A stretch of DNA of 15,517 bases, taken from assembly GCA_036389105.1 (NCBI GenBank), contig DASVQK010000113.1, forward strand, positions 1-15,517. The letters are read 5' to 3'. The notes under the pieces are model-generated. The model saw only the letters and a program-made list of their open reading frames with translations. It did not search any database and was not told the origin of the DNA. This document shows, piece after piece, positions 12,547-15,517 of the stretch (position 1 is the stretch's first letter; every line of letters begins with the position of its first letter). This DNA comes from AC-37 sp036389105. GTDB taxonomy: Bacteria; Actinomycetota; Thermoleophilia; Solirubrobacterales; Thermoleophilaceae. The position numbers and the translations under genes were made by a program.

Positions 12547-15517
12547 CTATCGACCGCTCTCGAGAGCGGGTGCGGAGCCGATCCGCTCCGCCATCCAGGC
12601 CTCCACCGCGCGCGCCGTCCGTTCGGCGCCGTCCTCGATCAGCTCGAAGTGCCGGCCGGGCACCTCGACCACGTCCTCCGGCAGCTGCCACGACGGCAGC
12701 CGGCCCCCCTCGAAGGCGTCGCCGAGCGGCTCGCCGGCGCGGATCAGCAACGTCGGCGCGTCGACGTGACCCGGCTCCCAGTCGCGGAACAGGCGCATGT
12801 AGGCGCCCATCGCCATCAGCCCGCCGTCCTCGATCGAGATCAGCTCGCTGCTCATGTCGAGCAGCTGCCCCATGGCGTCGGAGAACACCTCGGCCAGCTC
12901 CGCGGCCCCCTCGGGCGCGTAGGTGTCGATCAGGACCACGCCGCACGGGGCCGGGCCCTCGTCCTCCAGCCGCTCGGCGACGGCGTGGGCCAGCGCGCCG
13001 CCGATCGAGTAGCCGACGATCGCGAACGGGTCGCCCGCGGCGGCCTGCCGGACGGACTCGGTCAGAGCCTCCGCCGCCGCGCTCCAGGTGGCCGGCACCG
13101 GCTCGTCCGCGCCGAACCCGGGCAGCGCCAGCGCCGCCACCCCCCGCTCGCCCGCGAACGCCTTCGCAAAGCGGACGAACTGGTGCGGTCCCGAGCTCGC
13201 CAGGTAGGTGGGCAGGCAGATGAGCCTCGGCAGCGCGTCTCCCGTCGCGATCGGGACCGCCTGCGGAGCGGTCCCGAGCTCGGACAGCGAGCCGAACGCG
13301 GCGCGGAACCGCGACGCCTCCATCAGCAGCGGGATGGCGTCGACCAGCGAGCCGTCCCGGTGGGCGTGACGGACCAGCGAGCCCAGCGTGACCGCTTGCG
13401 CGCCGGGCGCGGCTGAAGGCGCGCCGTCGCCGCCACCCGCGCCGGCTTCGCGCAGGCGCTGGCGCAGGTAGCCCGCCAGGGCGGCCGGGGTGGGCTGCTC
13501 GAGCATGGCTGCGGCCGGAAGCCGCAGCCCGGTGGCCTGGCTGAGGCGGTTGCGCAGCTCGACGGCTCCCAGCGAGTCCAGCCCGAGCTCGATCAGCTGC
13601 CGGTCGCCGTCGACGGCATCGGGACCGGCGTGACCGAGCACTGCCGCCACCTCGCCGCGCACGAGGTCGAGCACGAGGCCGTCGCGCTCCTCCTCGGGCA
13701 CGGCGGCCAGCCGGCGAGCGAGCGAGTCGCCGTCGGCGCGGTCTCGGCGAACGGGTGCCCGGACCAGGCCGCGCAGGATGGCCGGCAGGGAGCCGGCGCG
13801 TGCCTGGGCGCGCAGGCCGGCCATGTCGAGTCGCGCCGGCACCAGCAGCGGGTCGTCCAGGGCGCGGGTGGCGTCGAAGAGGTCGACGCCCTCGTCCGGC
13901 GAGAGCGCGACCAGTCCCATGCGGGCCTGGATCTGCCGCCCCACGCGCTCGAGGTCGGCCTCGTTGGCGCCGCCCGCCATGCCGCTCGCCTGCGCCCACA
14001 GTCCCCAGGCCAGGGACGTCGCGGGCAGGCCGCGGGCGCGGCGGTGCTGGGCGAGCGCGTCGAGGAAGACGTTCGCCGCCGCGTAGTTGCCCTGGCCGGC
14101 GCCGCCAAGGGTGCCGGCCGCCGACGAGAAGAGCACGAACGCGGACAGGTCGAGCCCCTCGGTCAGCTGGTGCAGGTGGAGCGCGGCGTCGACCTTGGGA
14201 CGCATCACGCGCTCGACCTTCGCGGGCGTGAGCGACTCGATCGTCCCGTCGTCGAGCACGCCCGCGGTGTGGATGACCGCCGTCAGCGGGTGCTCTGCCG
14301 CAATCGAGTCGAGGAGCGCAGCGAGCTGGCCTCGGTCGGTCACGTCACAGGCGGAAACGGTGACCGCGGCGCCGAGCGCGCCCAGCTCCGTCTCCAGCTC
14401 GGCCGCTTCCTCCGCCTTGGGCCCGCGGCGGCTGGCGAGCAGGACGTTGCGCACCCCGTGCTCGGCCACCAGGTGACGCGCGATCAGAGCGCCCAGGCCG
14501 CCGGTGCCGCCGGTGATCAGGACCGTCCCGTCGGTGTCGATCGGGCCGAAGGCGGGCTCGTCGGTGGGCGCGGGCACGCGCGCCAGCCGCGGCGCGCGGA
14601 TGGCGCCGTCGCGCAGGGCGAGCTGCGGCTCGCCGGTGGCCAGCGCGGGCGCGAGCGCTCCCCAGGACGCATCGGATCCGTCCACGTCGATCAGCCGGAA
14701 GCGGTCGGGGTGCTCGGAGTGCGCGCTGCGCAGCAGGCCGGTGAGCGCCGCCGTCCGGAGGTCCGGCGCTTCGGCCTCGCCGGCGGCGGTTGCCACAGCG
14801 TGCTTCGTGATCAAGACGAGCTGGCGGTCGGTCAGCCGCTCGTCGGCCAGCCACGCCTGGAGCAGCTCCAGCGTTCGCCGGACGGCCTCGTGCGCCGCGG
14901 GCGCCACGTCGCCGGCGCCGCTGGACGCGGCCAGGGCGAGCACGACGTCGGGCGCGGTGCCGCCGGCGTCGTCGATCGCCTCGCCGAGCGCGGCAAGGTC
15001 GCCGTAGGTGTCGGCTTCCAGGTCCAGCCCCTCACCGAGCAGCGCCAGGCGCGGCGGGCTCCCGTTGGACGACGGGCTCGGCACGTCCACCCACTCGAGC
15101 CGGTAGAGCGACTCGTGGGCGGTCCGGCCGGCCCGCTGGAGCTGTGAGGCGTCCACCGGCCGCGCCAGCAGCGTGTCCACGGAGAGGACCGGCGCGCCTG
15201 TCTCGTCCAGCGCGGTCACGCTGATCGCGGCATCGCCCACGCGCGCGAAGCGGACGCGCAGCGAGCTGGCGCCGGTGCTGTGCAGGCGCACTCCGCTCCA
15301 GCCGAACGGCAGCGGCAGCTGACCCGTCCCCACCGGGCCGCTCTCGGTCAGGCGGTCACCCATCCCCGCGTGGAACGCCGCGTCGAACAGCGCCGGATGC
15401 AGGCCGAAGCGGCGGGCGTCGGGCTCCTGGGCCTCGGCGAGCGCGACCTCGGCGAACACCTCCTCGCCGCGGCGCCAGGCGGCGCGCAGGCCCTGGAAGG
15501 CGGGGCCGTAGCCGAAG
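12547..15517 (-). CDS. Type I modular polyketide synthase, terminal module DH-KR-ACP-TE (5' end outside window)
   Basis: 989 residues are visible, numbered from the right edge; the N-terminus is missing. Order: C-terminal part of a dehydratase (1-125; YGPAFQGL at the edge, HPALFDAAFHA with catalytic-type Asp45; the catalytic His would lie upstream). Then a KR structural subdomain (about 145-310) and active ketoreductase: TGGTGGLG (335-342), LDD (421-423, marking a B-type KR), Ser465 and Tyr478 in GQGNYAAAN. Then ACP with LGLDSL and phosphopantetheine Ser648. Then a thioesterase (about 755-975) with GYSIGG Ser837, Asp864 and His956. The S-to-D spacing of 27 equals that of the erythromycin TE. 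No enoylreductase is present, so the module should leave a double bond if its DH is intact. The TE releases the chain as acid or lactone, so this is the last module of its line. The product cannot be predicted. Confidence 0.95.
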   Translation of the reverse strand, partial: FGYGPAFQGLRAAWRRGEEVFAEVALAEAQEPDARRFGLHPALFDAAFHAGMGDRLTESGPVGTGQLPLPFGWSGVRLHSTGASSLRVRFARVGDAAISVTALDETGAPVLSVDTLLARPVDASQLQRAGRTAHESLYRLEWVDVPSPSSNGSPPRLALLGEGLDLEADTYGDLAALGEAIDDAGGTAPDVVLALAASSGAGDVAPAAHEAVRRTLELLQAWLADERLTDRQLVLITKHAVATAAGEAEAPDLRTAALTGLLRSAHSEHPDRFRLIDVDGSDASWGALAPALATGEPQLALRDGAIRAPRLARVPAPTDEPAFGPIDTDGTVLITGGTGGLGALIARHLVAEHGVRNVLLASRRGPKAEEAAELETELGALGAAVTVSACDVTDRGQLAALLDSIAAEHPLTAVIHTAGVLDDGTIESLTPAKVERVMRPKVDAALHLHQLTEGLDLSAFVLFSSAAGTLGGAGQGNYAAANVFLDALAQHRRARGLPATSLAWGLWAQASGMAGGANEADLERVGRQIQARMGLVALSPDEGVDLFDATRALDDPLLVPARLDMAGLRAQARAGSLPAILRGLVRAPVRRDRADGDSLARRLAAVPEEERDGLVLDLVRGEVAAVLGHAGPDAVDGDRQLIELGLDSLGAVELRNRLSQATGLRLPAAAMLEQPTPAALAGYLRQRLREAGAGGGDGAPSAAPGAQAVTLGSLVRHAHRDGSLVDAIPLLMEASRFRAAFGSLSELGTAPQAVPIATGDALPRLICLPTYLASSGPHQFVRFAKAFAGERGVAALALPGFGADEPVPATWSAAAEALTESVRQAAAGDPFAIVGYSIGGALAHAVAERLEDEGPAPCGVVLIDTYAPEGAAELAEVFSDAMGQLLDMSSELISIEDGGLMAMGAYMRLFRDWEPGHVDAPTLLIRAGEPLGDAFEGGRLPSWQLPEDVVEVPGRHFELIEDGAERTARAVEAWMAERIGSAPALESGR

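Noticed and set aside
12531..12553. Sequence resembling the PafBC-dependent promoter motif (GTCGGTG, 8 nt, TATCGA) on the plus strand
   Set aside because: Only a partial match (first bases and last T of the -10 differ), and it points antisense into the PKS end with no gene to drive.
11645..13999. Minus-strand open frame (about 784 codons) spanning yrbE and the PKS in another frame
   Set aside because: It runs across two well-supported genes in the wrong frame, with a low-complexity Arg/Gly/Ala translation.

Overview
The window is very GC-rich and densely coded, with strong G/C third-position bias, leaders that often lack a Shine-Dalgarno sequence, and actinobacterial protein families: a fused PafB-PafC WYL regulator, a YrbE/MlaE permease, a CopC-CopD protein and a type I polyketide synthase. 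The secreted proteins carry a basic, cysteine-bracketed C-terminal module of a kind I associate with Thermoleophilia. The best guess is an actinobacterium of the Solirubrobacterales/Thermoleophilia type. This is inferred from style and gene content; there is no rRNA in the window.

Layout. 1-2064 (-): 5' part of a fused PafBC-like WYL regulator that runs off the left edge. 2277-3374 (-): a YhaM-like OB-fold plus HD-domain nuclease. 3443-4129, 4162-4674 and 4920-5462 (+): a short-chain dehydrogenase, a ferritin-like diiron protein and a cupin, the cupin behind a 245-bp leader containing a sharp palindrome. Two hairpins (5462-5521) separate these from the convergent genes at 5529-7973 and 8025-8768 (-): a large secreted beta-propeller of the selenium-binding-protein/methanethiol-oxidase type, and a small secreted protein with a polylysine/histidine tract. 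Divergent from that pair, 8851-11631 (+) encodes one polypeptide joining CopC, CopD and a periplasmic-binding-protein-like domain. A hairpin (11643-11660) separates it from the convergent YrbE/MlaE permease (11695-12492, -). That permease lies just downstream of the end of a modular polyketide synthase (12547 to beyond 15517, -) with domains DH (C-terminal part), KR, ACP and TE.

How the genes may work together. The most interesting block is 5529-11631. The divergent copper-handling fusion, the Lys/His-rich exported protein and the exported SBP56-like propeller (a family in which methanethiol oxidase is copper-dependent) could form an extracellular copper-acquisition and copper-enzyme unit. 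The second is 11695-15517: a chain-terminating PKS module followed by a lone YrbE lipid-transport permease with its own likely promoter, suggesting export of a polyketide or lipid. The left half is mostly stress and housekeeping: DNA-damage-type regulator, RNA turnover, iron and redox proteins.

Several genes (start codons at 2064, 3443, 8768 and 12492) have a TANNNT box 8-9 nt before the start and no convincing ribosome binding site, which suggests leaderless transcription. No tRNA, rRNA, CRISPR array, insertion sequence or gene-free stretch over 300 bp was seen; the largest gaps are 2065-2276 and 4675-4919.
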